Source: Anaeromyxobacter diazotrophicus (GTDB lineage: Bacteria > Myxococcota > Myxococcia > Myxococcales > Anaeromyxobacteraceae). From it: a DNA stretch of 64,000 nt. The position numbers and the translations under genes are program-made. The notes beneath the pieces are model-generated. The model was not told the DNA's origin, ran no database searches, and saw only the letters and a list, made by a program, of their open reading frames with translations. Location: assembly GCF_013340205.1 (NCBI RefSeq), contig NZ_BJTG01000001.1:611564-675563 (forward strand), given 5' to 3'. Below, in pieces: positions 25,050 through 33,409 of this stretch (position 1 is the stretch's first letter; every line of letters begins with the position of its first letter).

Positions 25050-25976
25050 GTGCTGAGACGCCTCCGTCAGCGCCTGTCCGCGAAGAACCTCCTCGTCCCC
25101 TCGCGCGCGCGCCAGGGCGTGGCGAAGCTCGCGGTGCGCCGGGTCGGGCACACCTTCCGCAACGAGGTGGTGGCGCTCCGGAACGTCGACATCGACGTGC
25201 ACTCCGGCGAGTTCGTCTGCCTGCTCGGCCCCTCCGGGTGCGGGAAGTCCACCCTGCTCTACGCGCTGGCCGGCCTGGTGAAGCCCTCCGGCGGCCACAT
25301 CTCGCTCGACGGGCGCGACGTGACCGGCCCCGGGCCGGACCGGGTGCTCATGTTCCAGGAGCCGGCGCTCTTCCCGTGGCTGACCGTGCGGCAGAACCTG
25401 GTCTTCGTCCTGCGGGGCCGCCGCCTGGCGAAGGCCGACGCGGAGGCGCGGGCGGCCGCCTTCATCGAGCGGGTGGGCCTGCACGGCTTCGAGGGCGCGC
25501 TCCCGCACGAGCTGTCCGGCGGGATGCGCATGCGGGTGGCGCTGGCGCGGGCGCTCGCGATGGACCCGGCGGTCCTGCTCATGGACGAGCCGTTCGGCGC
25601 GCTCGACGCGCAGACGCGCGCCAGCATGCACGACCTCCTGCAGCAGATCTGGATGCGCGACCGCAAGACGGTGGTCTTCGTCACCCACAACATCCGCGAG
25701 GCGCTGGTGCTGGGCGACCGGGTGGTGGTGATGGCCGGCCGCCCCGGCCGCGTGCTGCAGGATCTCGAGGTGCGGCTGCCCCGCCCGCGCGACCCGGACG
25801 ACGAGGCGCTGGTCGAGATGTCGCGCCGCATCCGCGCCATGCTCGGGCGCGCCGAGCTCATCACCGATACGCCGCCGCCCATCGGCGGACGGAAGGAGGT
25901 CGCGGATGAAGGGACCGCTCCTGGAGAGGGCCGCGTCTCTGGCGGCGCTCCTCCTCCTGTGGGAGCTGGCCTCTAG
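25050..25976 (+). CDS. ABC importer ATPase (nitrate/sulfonate/taurine type)
   Basis: A 308-residue ATPase. Walker [10 protein letters not shown] at 60-68, Q-loop MFQEPALFPWLTV, signature LSGGMRMRVALAR, Walker B LLMDEPFGALD, and the switch THN rather than the usual T-H-D/N. Belongs to the SsuB/TauB/NrtD group, which powers uptake of nitrate, sulfonates or related small compounds. The start is uncertain (GTG 25050 chosen, no clear ribosome site). The 3' end overlaps the permease gene by 71 bp, unusually long; the last 25 or so residues look unconserved. Confidence 0.9.
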   Translation: MLRRLRQRLSAKNLLVPSRARQGVAKLAVRRVGHTFRNEVVALRNVDIDVHSGEFVCLLGPSGCGKSTLLYALAGLVKPSGGHISLDGRDVTGPGPDRVLMFQEPALFPWLTVRQNLVFVLRGRRLAKADAEARAAAFIERVGLHGFEGALPHELSGGMRMRVALARALAMDPAVLLMDEPFGALDAQTRASMHDLLQQIWMRDRKTVVFVTHNIREALVLGDRVVVMAGRPGRVLQDLEVRLPRPRDPDDEALVEMSRRIRAMLGRAELITDTPPPIGGRKEVADEGTAPGEGRVSGGAPPPVGAGL

Positions 25977-26670
25977 GATCGGGCCCTGGCCTCACTACCT
26001 CTTTCCGGGCCCGGTGGCGGTGGCGCGGAGCCTGGGCACGATGATCGCCGACGGCCGGCTCGGCGCGGCGGTGGTGCGCTCGCTCGGGCGGCTCGGGCAG
26101 GGTTACGTGCTCTCGGCGCTGGTGGGCGTGCCGCTCGGCATCGCCAACGCGCGCCTGCGCTGGATGCGCTCCACCGTGAAGCCGCTCGTGCTCGGCCTGC
26201 AGGCGCTCCCGTCCATCTGCTGGCTCCCGCTGGCGCTCCTGTGGTTCGGGCTCTCCGAGCAGGCGATCGTGTTCGTGGTGGTCATGGGCTCGCTGCTCGC
26301 CATCGCCATCTCGACCGAGGACGGCGTCGCCGCCATCGATCCGCTGCTCCTGCGCGCCTCCGGCGTGCTGGGCGTCCGCGGGCCGCGCTTCTACCTCGGC
26401 GTGCTGCTCCCGGGCGCGCTGCCGGGCATCGTCACCGGGCTCAAGCTCGGGTGGAGCTTCGCCTGGCGCGCCCTCATGGCCGGGGAGCTCCTCTTCGTCG
26501 CCGGCGGGCTCGGCCAGCTCCTGCAGGCCGGCCGCGAGCTGCTCGACGTGCCGCAGGTCATGGCGGTCATGATCGCGATCGTGGCGGTCGGCTCGGTGGT
26601 GGACCAGGTGCTGTTCCGCCTGGTCGAGGTGAAGATCCGCCGGCGCTGGGGCCTCACGGAGGCGGTATGA
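25906..26670 (+). CDS. ABC importer permease (nitrate/sulfonate/taurine type)
   Basis: A 254-residue inner-membrane permease with six or so helices. The N-terminus MKGPLLERAASLAALLLLWE leads straight into TM1, which supports ATG 25906. The EAA-like coupling loop lies around VLLPGALPGIVTGLKLGWSFAWRALM. Such permeases form homodimers with two ATPase subunits. The stop overlaps the start of the binding-protein gene (ATGA). Confidence 0.92.
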   Translation: MKGPLLERAASLAALLLLWELASRIGPWPHYLFPGPVAVARSLGTMIADGRLGAAVVRSLGRLGQGYVLSALVGVPLGIANARLRWMRSTVKPLVLGLQALPSICWLPLALLWFGLSEQAIVFVVVMGSLLAIAISTEDGVAAIDPLLLRASGVLGVRGPRFYLGVLLPGALPGIVTGLKLGWSFAWRALMAGELLFVAGGLGQLLQAGRELLDVPQVMAVMIAIVAVGSVVDQVLFRLVEVKIRRRWGLTEAV

Positions 26671-27662
26671 GCCGGCGCGCGCGGGCCGCGGCCCTGGTCC
26701 TCGCGGCCGCGACGGCGCTCGCCGGCTGCCGGCGGGGCGCCGCGCCCAGCGGTCCCCTGCGGCTCGGGTTCTTCCCGAACCTCACCCACGCCCAGGCGCT
26801 CGTCGGGACCAGCGAGGGGCTCTTCGCCCGCGAGCTGGGCGGCGCCATCACCTTGCGCCAGTTCAACGCGGGGCCGGCCGCGATGGAGGCGCTGCTCGCC
26901 GGGGACGTGGACGTCGCCTACGTGGGCCCCGGCCCGGCGGCGATCGCGTACCTGCGCTCGCACGGCGAGGCGCTGCGGGTGGTGGCGGGCGCGGCCTCCG
27001 GCGGCGCGGTGCTGGTCGCGAGGACCGCCCGCACCCCGCGCGAGCTCCTCGGCAAGCGCGTCGCCACCCCCCAGCTCGGGAACACCCAGGACATCGCGCT
27101 GCGCGTGTGGCTCAAGCAGCAGGGCCTCCGCATCGGCGAGGGCCCGGCGGCGGTGCAGGTCCAGCCGCTCTCCAACCCGGACATCCTGGGGCTCTTCGGG
27201 CGCGGCGAGCTGGAGGCTGCCTGGGTGCCCGAGCCCTGGGGCGCGCGGCTCCTGGCCGAGGCCGGCGCGCACCTCCTCGTGGACGAGCGCGACCTCTGGG
27301 AGGGGCACCGCTTCCCCACCACCGTGATCGTGGCGAGCCGGGCCGCGCTGGCCTCGCGGCGCCGCGACGTGGTGGCCGCCCTGCGCGTCCACCTCGCCCT
27401 CACCGAGCGCTGGAAGGCCGACCCGGCCGCCTTCGCCCGCGCCGCCAACGCGCAGTACGGGCGCCTGACCGGCCATCCGCTCTCCGAGCCCATCCTGCAG
27501 GACGCCTTCTCGCGGCTCGAGCCGGTGGCGGATCCCCTCGCGCCGCAGCTCCTGGAGGGAGCCCGGCACGCGCAGGAGCTCGCCTACGCGCCGCCCGGGG
27601 ACCTGACCGGGCTGGTGGACCTCTCCTTGCTCGAGGAATCGCGCGCGGGGGCGGCGCGGTGA
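26667..27662 (+). CDS. ABC importer substrate-binding lipoprotein (SsuA/NrtA-like)
   Basis: A 331-residue lipoprotein with lipobox ALAGC (Cys21). The mature part follows the SsuA/TauA/NrtA fold: LRLGFFPNLTHAQALVG, NAGPAAMEALLAGDVDVAYVGPGPA, GKRVATPQLGNTQDIALRVWL, and AAWVPEPWGARLL. It would capture a small anion outside the inner membrane. The exact ligand (alkanesulfonate, nitrate, other) cannot be decided from sequence, and no assimilation genes lie nearby. Confidence 0.92.
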   Translation: MSRRARAAALVLAAATALAGCRRGAAPSGPLRLGFFPNLTHAQALVGTSEGLFARELGGAITLRQFNAGPAAMEALLAGDVDVAYVGPGPAAIAYLRSHGEALRVVAGAASGGAVLVARTARTPRELLGKRVATPQLGNTQDIALRVWLKQQGLRIGEGPAAVQVQPLSNPDILGLFGRGELEAAWVPEPWGARLLAEAGAHLLVDERDLWEGHRFPTTVIVASRAALASRRRDVVAALRVHLALTERWKADPAAFARAANAQYGRLTGHPLSEPILQDAFSRLEPVADPLAPQLLEGARHAQELAYAPPGDLTGLVDLSLLEESRAGAAR

Positions 27663-27758
27663 CGAGCCGCGCCACAGGGAGTCTCCCGGGGCGCCGCCGC
27701 CGTGGAGATGTTGCAGACCGGCCACGCTCGCGTCGCGGGCGCCCGGCAGGATGGCGAC

Positions 27759-28352
27759 ATGGAGAGCCGTGAGCTCGAGCTCCAGGTGGTCGAGGGGGCG
27801 CTCGCCGGGGCGTCGGTCGAGCCGGAGCGGCTGGCGCGCCTCGCCAGGCTGCTGGGGTACGACGAGCGGCTGCTCCTCCACTTCCGCCGGTACCACGGCC
27901 CCTGGCGCACGCGCCTGGCGCGGCTGCTGACCGCCGCCGGCGACGCGCGCTCCTGGACGGCCGCGGCGCTCGCCCTCCTCGCCACCGGGCGCCGCCCCAC
28001 CGTCCACCTCGGGCTGCGGGTGGGCCTCGGCGCGCTCGCCGGCGCGCTCGCGGCGCAGGCCCTGAAGCGCAGCCTGAACCGCGCGCGGCCCACCACCGCC
28101 ATCGAAGGGTTCGAGGCGCTGGCGGAGAACCCGGACGCGTTCTCCTTCCCCTCCGGGCACACCGCCGCGGCGTTCGCGGTCGCGGTCGCCGTGGCGGGCG
28201 AGCCGTACTTCGCGGGCCCCCCGGCGCTGCTCCTCGCCACCGGCATCGCGCTCTCGCGGATCTACCTCGGCGCCCACTACCCGCTCGACGTGGCGGTGGG
28301 CACGCTCCTCGGCGCGGCGGCGGGCGCCGGCACGCGCCTCCTCGTCCCGTGA
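27759..28352 (+). CDS. PAP2 family phosphatase
   Basis: A 197-residue membrane protein with the full three-part PAP2 signature: KRSLNRARPT near 107, FPSGHTAAAF near 130, and SRIYLGAHYPLD near 172. These are the C1, C2 and C3 motifs with catalytic His in C2 and C3. It probably removes phosphate from phosphatidic acid, undecaprenyl diphosphate or another lipid. ATG 27759 was preferred; an upstream in-frame GTG at 27702 would add 19 unconserved residues. It differs from the PAP2-like protein at 14206. Confidence 0.9.
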   Translation: MESRELELQVVEGALAGASVEPERLARLARLLGYDERLLLHFRRYHGPWRTRLARLLTAAGDARSWTAAALALLATGRRPTVHLGLRVGLGALAGALAAQALKRSLNRARPTTAIEGFEALAENPDAFSFPSGHTAAAFAVAVAVAGEPYFAGPPALLLATGIALSRIYLGAHYPLDVAVGTLLGAAAGAGTRLLVP

Positions 28353-28841
28353 CGGTCCGGGATCCCGCGAGTCCCCACTTCCTCCTCGCCCCGCCCGCAG
28401 CTCGGAGCGGTTTCGCGCGAGCGGGCGGGGTTCGGCAGGGAGGGGCGCGGCAGGTGGGCGGGGGTCACCGCGGCCGCGGGCGCTCCTGGACGTTGGGGCG
28501 TCGCGCGCGAGGCGGGGCCGCACGTTCGAGGCGGCCGGGCGTGGTCCGGCTCACAGCGGTTGCTGACAGTAAACGCGTGTGACCAGCGGCGGAGGGGTAC
28601 CGGGCAGACCTGCGTTCACGGCTCGTCACGATCGCCCCGCAAGGGAGCTTGACGCGTTCCCGCGCGGATCGCGCTTCGGCGGACGCGAAGGCGCGAGGAG
28701 GCCTCTCCCGCGGCCGCCCCGGGCGACTGGAAGCCTTTACGATCGGCCGAGCCCTTTCTCGCCGGGTGTGGCCGCCGAGCGGTCCCAGCGCGAGCCTCGC
28801 GCGTCCCAGGAGGCCCGCGAAACGCATGAGACACTCTCCGT
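28353..28841. other. 489-bp intergenic region upstream of the HNH gene
   Basis: No gene with family support is seen on either strand. The region holds an inverted repeat at 28389-28430 (separate entry). A TTGACG at 28649 has no convincing -10. G+C is a little lower than in neighbouring genes, with AT-richer patches near 28560 and 28735. It may hold the promoter of the HNH gene. Confidence 0.5.
28389..28430 (+). terminator. Possible terminator hairpin after the PAP2 gene
   Basis: Perfect 10-bp arms CCCCGCCCGC and GCGGGCGGGG are separated by a 22-nt loop, 36 nt after the PAP2 stop. No long T-run follows, so it could be a processing hairpin or a weak terminator. Confidence 0.4.
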
Positions 28842-29993
28842 ATGACCGACGCCCGCGCGCTCTCCCGCCGCATCGCCTCGCTCCTCGCCGAGGAGCGGAG
28901 CCGACTCGCCGAGTTTCTCGTCGCCCTGGCGGACTTCGACCGCCAGCGCGGGTGGGGCACGCTCGGCTACGCCTCGCTCTTCCAATACCCCGAGCGCGAG
29001 CTCCGGCTCACGAGCAGCGCCGCCGCTCGTCGGATGACCGCGGCTGCGCTCGTCCAGCGGTTCCCCGCCGTGGTGGAGCCTCTCCGCGACGGCCGCGTGT
29101 GCATGTCGGTCGTCTACGAGCTCTCGAAGGCGCTCACCCCTGAGAACGCGGGCGAGGTGCTGCCGCGCTTCTACGGCCTCTCGAAGCGCGCGGCGGAGGC
29201 GCTCGTCGCCGAGCTCAGGCCGTTCGCGAACCCGCCGCGGCGCGAGGTGGTCACGGCCCTCGCGCGCTCCGCCCCGCCACTGCGCGCGAGCGCGCCCGCG
29301 GAGGCGCTGACCGCCGCGCCTGCACCCGAACGGACTTCGCCGGCGAAGTCCGAAAGGGTACAGCCAGACGCAGACCTCTTCTCCGCGCCGGCTCGCCCGC
29401 GCGACGAGGTGGTGCCCCTCGACGCCGAGCTCCGCCGCTACCACGTCACCGTCTCGAAGGCGTTCCTCGCCAAGCTCGACGCCGCCAAGGACGCGCTCTC
29501 CCACGCCATTCCCGACGGCGACACCGAGGCGGTGCTCACCGCCGCGCTCGACCTCCTCCTCGAGAAGACCGACCGCCGGCGCGGCCTCGTGAAGAAGCCC
29601 CGGCCGGCGCCTCAGAAGCCCTCCGCTGACCCGCGCCACGTCCCGGCGGCGGTGGCTCGGGAGGTGTGGAAGCGGGACGGCGGCCGGTGTGCCTTCCGCC
29701 TGCCGGACGGGAGCGTCTGCGGCTCGACGAAGCGGCTCGAGCTCGACCACATCCGCCCGGTGGCGCTCGGTGGGCGCAGCACCGCCGACAACCTGAGAGT
29801 GGCTTGCTGGGATCACAACTCCCTGCACGCTGTGCAAGTCTTCGGCAGGGAGCACATGGACCAGTTCCGGAAGGACGCGGACCGAAGCGCTCCATCCACC
29901 GCCGCTGGCGGAAGCACTTCTGGGGCGTGCGGAGAGGGCGCTGAGGCCGCTGGCTCGACGCGGACGCAGCGACGACGCGGTACCGGATCGTGA
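28842..29993 (+). CDS. HNH endonuclease-domain protein
   Basis: A 383-residue protein. The N-terminal part (1-140) is helical, with YASLFQYPERELRLTSSAAARRM typical of HNH proteins of the DUF222-like type. A low-complexity linker (about 145-195) follows, with a second helical part. The HNH nuclease domain (about 268-330) has a RCAF Cys, VCGS Cys, LELDHIRPVALGG and NLRVACWDHN. The catalytic His of DH and the terminal H-N are present. Such genes occur as multiple dispersed copies in myxobacterial genomes. A 22-bp palindrome lies inside the linker. The biological target is unknown. Confidence 0.82.
   Translation: MTDARALSRRIASLLAEERSRLAEFLVALADFDRQRGWGTLGYASLFQYPERELRLTSSAAARRMTAAALVQRFPAVVEPLRDGRVCMSVVYELSKALTPENAGEVLPRFYGLSKRAAEALVAELRPFANPPRREVVTALARSAPPLRASAPAEALTAAPAPERTSPAKSERVQPDADLFSAPARPRDEVVPLDAELRRYHVTVSKAFLAKLDAAKDALSHAIPDGDTEAVLTAALDLLLEKTDRRRGLVKKPRPAPQKPSADPRHVPAAVAREVWKRDGGRCAFRLPDGSVCGSTKRLELDHIRPVALGGRSTADNLRVACWDHNSLHAVQVFGREHMDQFRKDADRSAPSTAAGGSTSGACGEGAEAAGSTRTQRRRGTGS
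29331..29352. repeat. 22-bp perfect palindrome inside the HNH gene
   Basis: Two 11-bp arms, CGGACTTCGCC and its exact complement, meet without a spacer. It encodes part of the poorly conserved linker between the two domains, around RTSPAKSE. It may be a REP-like insertion tolerated in the linker. Confidence 0.7.
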
Positions 29994-30295
29994 GCCGATC
30001 TCGCGGACGGCGCCGCGGACGTGGGGGCGGCGCCTGGCCGGCGGCGCTCGCCGGACGGTGCCGCCTGGCTCGACGAGGCGGCGACCGCTGGACGGCCACG
30101 CACCTCTCGGCCCGCTGGGACGTGCCTAGGGCGACTTGTGGCGAATCATGAGGCGCAGCGGGGAGAGAGAGTGGGCGAAGCAGCGTGGGCCGCTCCTCGG
30201 CGCAGGGGCCCTCGAGCCGCGGCGCGGGTGCGGCGTGGTCGCCGGGGGACGCCCCTGCTATGTTCCCGGGCGGCCGGGGGGCAGGAGGGAGCCAG
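29994..30295. other. 302-bp gap between the HNH and STAS-like genes
   Basis: No protein with family support and no RNA gene is visible. The last 15 bp hold a strong Shine-Dalgarno (AGGAGGG) for the STAS-like gene. A promoter for that gene is probably within the last 150 bp, but no clear -35/-10 pair is seen. Confidence 0.5.
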
Positions 30296-30679
30296 GTGGA
30301 GAACATCACCATCGGTGAGCTGGAGGCCGCGTTCGACCGCGGCGCCGCGGGCGAGCTGCACGTCCAGCTCCGGGGGAAGAGCACGAGCCGCGACGCCGGC
30401 AAGGAGCTCGCGCCGCTGTTCGACCGCGCGCTCGCCGCGGCGCGCGCCGAGCAGCTCGCCGTGACCCTCCACTTCGAGCGGCTCGAGTACTTCAACTCGT
30501 CCACCATCGCCGCGCTGGTGCAGTTCATCCGGGCGGCGCAGGACCGCGGCGTGCCGCTCACCGTGCGCTACGACGCCGCGCAGAAGTGGCAGGCGCTCTC
30601 CTTCGACGCCCTGAAGCGCGCGCTGCGCCCGCCGCAAGGGACCGCGCCCATGGTGGTGTTCGCGGCGGACGACGGGTAG
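30296..30679 (+). CDS. STAS-like anti-sigma antagonist (slr1659-type)
   Basis: A 127-residue cytosolic protein. GTG 30296 follows AGGAGGG with 6-nt spacing, so the start is firm. The fold pattern is STAS-like: beta strand VTLHFERLEYFNSSTIAALVQF (the Ser of NSS is the usual phospho-site position), then VPLTVRYDAAQKWQALSF. This resembles slr1659-superfamily regulators rather than classical SpoIIAA. It would switch between phosphorylated and free forms under control of the phosphatase and kinase encoded convergently just downstream. Confidence 0.75.
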   Translation: MENITIGELEAAFDRGAAGELHVQLRGKSTSRDAGKELAPLFDRALAAARAEQLAVTLHFERLEYFNSSTIAALVQFIRAAQDRGVPLTVRYDAAQKWQALSFDALKRALRPPQGTAPMVVFAADDG

Positions 30680-30713
30680 CGGCGGCCGCGCTCTCCGGCC
30701 GGGCGGCGGACGG

Positions 30714-32111
30714 TCAAGCCTCCCGCCGCACCAGCATGAGCGTCACGTCGTCGGCCTGCCGCACCTGGAACCGCGTCACCTCGCCCAGGATGGCGCGCAG
30801 CGCCTCGGCCGGGCCGAGCGCCGCCGCGCGCCCCAGCGCCTCCGCCAGGCGCGCCTCGCCGAACATGGCGCCCTCGCGCCCGACCGCCTCCACCGCGCCG
30901 TCGGTGTAGAAGAGCGCGGCGTCGCCGGGCGCCATGGGCACCACCTGCTCCGGCACCTCCCCCTCCACCTCCCGCACCAGGCCCAACCAGGCGCCCTCGT
31001 TCACGACGGTCTCGACGCGCCGCTCCGCCGCCCTCCAGACGAGGAGGTCCTGGTGCTTGCCGGCCAAGACGAGCCGGTCCGGCTCCAGGCGCACCAGGTT
31101 CACCGTCATGTAGCGGCCACCGCCGAGCCGCGAGACGTCCTCGAAGAGCACCCGGTTCACGGTGCGGAACACGCTCGCGGGGCCGAACGTCGGGTGGTGG
31201 TGCACCACCGTCTGGACGGCGGTCTGCGCCATCATCATGACGAGGCCCGCCTCGACGCCGTGGCCCGAGGCGTCGCCGATCGCCACCCAGCGCGCCCCGG
31301 CGTCGCTCTCCACGATGTCGTAGTAGTCGCCGCCCACCTCGGCGGCCGGCAGCATGAGCGCGGCCACCCGGTACGGGCCGAGCGCCCGGTCCGGCGGGAG
31401 CAGCGCCGTCTGGATCCGGGTCGCCACCTCCATCTCGCCCCAGAGCGCGTCGCGGGCGGCCTGCAGGTCGCGGCGCGCGCGGACGAGCCGCGCGTTGGCG
31501 TCGGTGAGCGCGGCGCGGGCGCTGAACTCGCGCTCGACGAGCCGGTGCTTCACGTGCCCGAGCACCACGCCGATCACGGCGGTCCCGCCCAGGAAGTACA
31601 GGTGGTCGAGGAGCCGGCCCGGCTCGTACGGCCCGCCCCAGCGGAGGTTCGCCGCCACGTACACGGCGATGGTGAGGAGCGAGTTCAGCGCGGAGTGGAC
31701 GGCGCGCCAGGGAAGGAACAGGTTCACCGCCACGATGACGAGGTTCAGGCCGGCGTAGTAGCTCGAGTCGAAGCCGCCCTGGTCGACCGTCATCCAGGTG
31801 ATGGCCCCGCCGACGAGGAGCGAGGCGCCGTAGCCGTGCAGGTAGCTCCACCGGCCCGGGCGCGTGGTCTTCACCACCACGACCTGCAGGGCGAGGCCCG
31901 CCACCACCACCGCCCGGTAGAGCGCGCAGCGCGCGAAGAGCGCCGGGGGGAGCACCCGCCAGTCGAGCACCAGGAACAGCGGGACGAGGACGATCCCGAC
32001 CAGGGCCGTGGTGGCGCTCCACGCCTGGACGAGCTCCTCGACGTAGGCGTCGAAGTCGCGGCGCCCGGGCTCGGCGCCAGCCGCGGCGACGGGCAGCGCC
32101 GGAGCGTCCAT
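30714..32111 (-). CDS. Membrane-bound PP2C/SpoIIE-type phosphatase
   Basis: A 465-residue protein. Five or six membrane helices cover about 30-190. A coiled-coil linker (about 195-235) precedes a PPM phosphatase domain (about 240-460) with the metal-binding motifs GGDYYDI, GDASGHG, FYTDGAVEA and ADDVTLM. It is expected to dephosphorylate a STAS partner, most likely the product of 30296. The ATG overlaps the TGA of the kinase gene by one base (TGATG), showing coupling. The membrane part may sense a signal, but no known sensor fold is seen. Confidence 0.9.
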   Translation of the reverse strand: MDAPALPVAAAGAEPGRRDFDAYVEELVQAWSATTALVGIVLVPLFLVLDWRVLPPALFARCALYRAVVVAGLALQVVVVKTTRPGRWSYLHGYGASLLVGGAITWMTVDQGGFDSSYYAGLNLVIVAVNLFLPWRAVHSALNSLLTIAVYVAANLRWGGPYEPGRLLDHLYFLGGTAVIGVVLGHVKHRLVEREFSARAALTDANARLVRARRDLQAARDALWGEMEVATRIQTALLPPDRALGPYRVAALMLPAAEVGGDYYDIVESDAGARWVAIGDASGHGVEAGLVMMMAQTAVQTVVHHHPTFGPASVFRTVNRVLFEDVSRLGGGRYMTVNLVRLEPDRLVLAGKHQDLLVWRAAERRVETVVNEGAWLGLVREVEGEVPEQVVPMAPGDAALFYTDGAVEAVGREGAMFGEARLAEALGRAAALGPAEALRAILGEVTRFQVRQADDVTLMLVRREA

Positions 32112-32602
32112 CAGATGGGGTCCCGGGTGCGCAGCCAGACCGCCGACACGGCCAGGCGGCTCTGGCCGTCGAGGTGGAAGTCGAGCAGCCCGCGCCCCTC
32201 GCAGGCGATGCGGGCGAGGCCGAGCCCGCCGCTCGCCTCGGCCGGCAGGGCGGCGAGCGCCTTGAGCCGCTCCACGTAGGCCTGCATGGGGTCCTCGCCG
32301 CGCAGCGACCGCAGCGCCTCGCGGACGCGACGCAGCTGCTCCGGCGTGCCGCCCACCGGGTTCTTCACCTCGATGGTGACGTCGCCGGGGCTGATCCTGA
32401 CCCGGAGCTCGATCGCCTCGCCCGCGGCGTACGACCCGTACTTCACGGCGTTCTCGAGCAGCTCGCGCGCCACCATGCAGAGCGGCTCGATCTCCTCGGG
32501 GGAGAGCCCGGCCCGACCCAGCGTCTCGTGGCACGGCTCCCACGCGGCGAGGATCGCGTCCCACGCGGGCGGCAACCGGAGGTCGAGCGCGACCGCGTCC
32601 AT
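32111..32602 (-). CDS. RsbW-like ATP-binding protein (slr1658-type)
   Basis: A 163-residue GHKL-type ATP-binding protein. The N-box is MVARELLENAVKYG near 45, and the G-box reads GGLGLARIACEGRG near 130. The closest type is the slr1658-superfamily regulator of partner-switching systems, which binds or phosphorylates the STAS partner. It is the first gene of a two-gene unit with the PP2C phosphatase. Alone, such a domain could also act as an anti-sigma factor. Confidence 0.82.
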   Translation of the reverse strand: MDAVALDLRLPPAWDAILAAWEPCHETLGRAGLSPEEIEPLCMVARELLENAVKYGSYAAGEAIELRVRISPGDVTIEVKNPVGGTPEQLRRVREALRSLRGEDPMQAYVERLKALAALPAEASGGLGLARIACEGRGLLDFHLDGQSRLAVSAVWLRTRDPI

Positions 32603-32712
32603 GAGGGCCGCATGTTAGCCCAGGCTGGGGACGATCGGGCGGGAGCCCGGCACGCCGCCGCCTCCTCCCTCGTCGGGGGGACGGAGCGGCGCGCCCTCCG
32701 CCGCTGGCGCGC

Positions 32713-33396
32713 TCAGCGCGCGAGCCGGCTGCGCGGGTGCCGCACGTCGGTGCCGCGCACCATGTAGATGACCATCTCGGCCAGGTTGATGGCGTGGTCG
32801 CCGAACCGCTCCAGGTGCTTGGCGGCGAACATGAGGGCGGTGGCGCGCCGGATGGCGCGCGAGTCCTCCATCATGAGCGCCAGCAGCTCGTTGAAGATCT
32901 TGAGGTAGAGCGCGTCGAGCAGCCCGTCCCCGCGCATGACCTCCTCGGCCCGCACGGCGTCGCGCTGCACGAAGGCGTCGAGCGCCTTGGCGAGCTGCGC
33001 CTCGGCCGCCTCGGCCAGCGAGGTGAGGTCGTGCTGCGGCCCGAGCGGCGGGGCCTGGTGCAGCTCGAGCGCGCGGTCGGCGACGTTGACCGCGAGGTCG
33101 CCCATCCGCTCCAGGTCGGTGACGATCTTGAGCGCGGTGGTGATGAAGCGCAGATCGCTCGCCGCGGGCTGGCGGAGCGCCAGCAGCCGCCGGCAGGCGT
33201 CGTCGATCTCCACCTCGAGCCGGTTCACCTCGGCGTCGCTCGTCTTGATGCTCCGGGCCAGCTCGGCGTCGCGCTCGACCACCGCGCGCACGCTGCCGGC
33301 GATGGCGGCCTCGACCTTGCCGCCCATGGCGAGCAGCTTGTCGCGGAGCTCCTGCAGCTCGCGGTCGTAGGCCTTGTCGGTGTGGGTGGTGGGCAT
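32713..33396 (-). CDS. phoU: Phosphate transport regulator PhoU
   Basis: A 227-residue all-helical protein made of two three-helix repeats. Metal-binding E/D motifs typical of PhoU are seen: TDLERMGDLAVNVADRAL (about 90-107) and KHLERFGDHAINLAEMVIY (about 195-213). It conveys the state of the Pst transporter to PhoR and dampens Pho signalling when phosphate is plentiful. ATG 33396 is preferred; an upstream GTG at 33432 would overlap pstB. Last gene of the pst set. Confidence 0.96.
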   Translation of the reverse strand: MPTTHTDKAYDRELQELRDKLLAMGGKVEAAIAGSVRAVVERDAELARSIKTSDAEVNRLEVEIDDACRRLLALRQPAASDLRFITTALKIVTDLERMGDLAVNVADRALELHQAPPLGPQHDLTSLAEAAEAQLAKALDAFVQRDAVRAEEVMRGDGLLDALYLKIFNELLALMMEDSRAIRRATALMFAAKHLERFGDHAINLAEMVIYMVRGTDVRHPRSRLAR

Positions 33397-33409
33397 GGTG
33401 GCGCCGACG

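Noticed and set aside
28579..29143. Small frames upstream of and overlapping the start of the HNH gene
   Set aside because: Composition is Arg/Ala/Pro-rich without motifs; they overlap the HNH gene or have no start signals.
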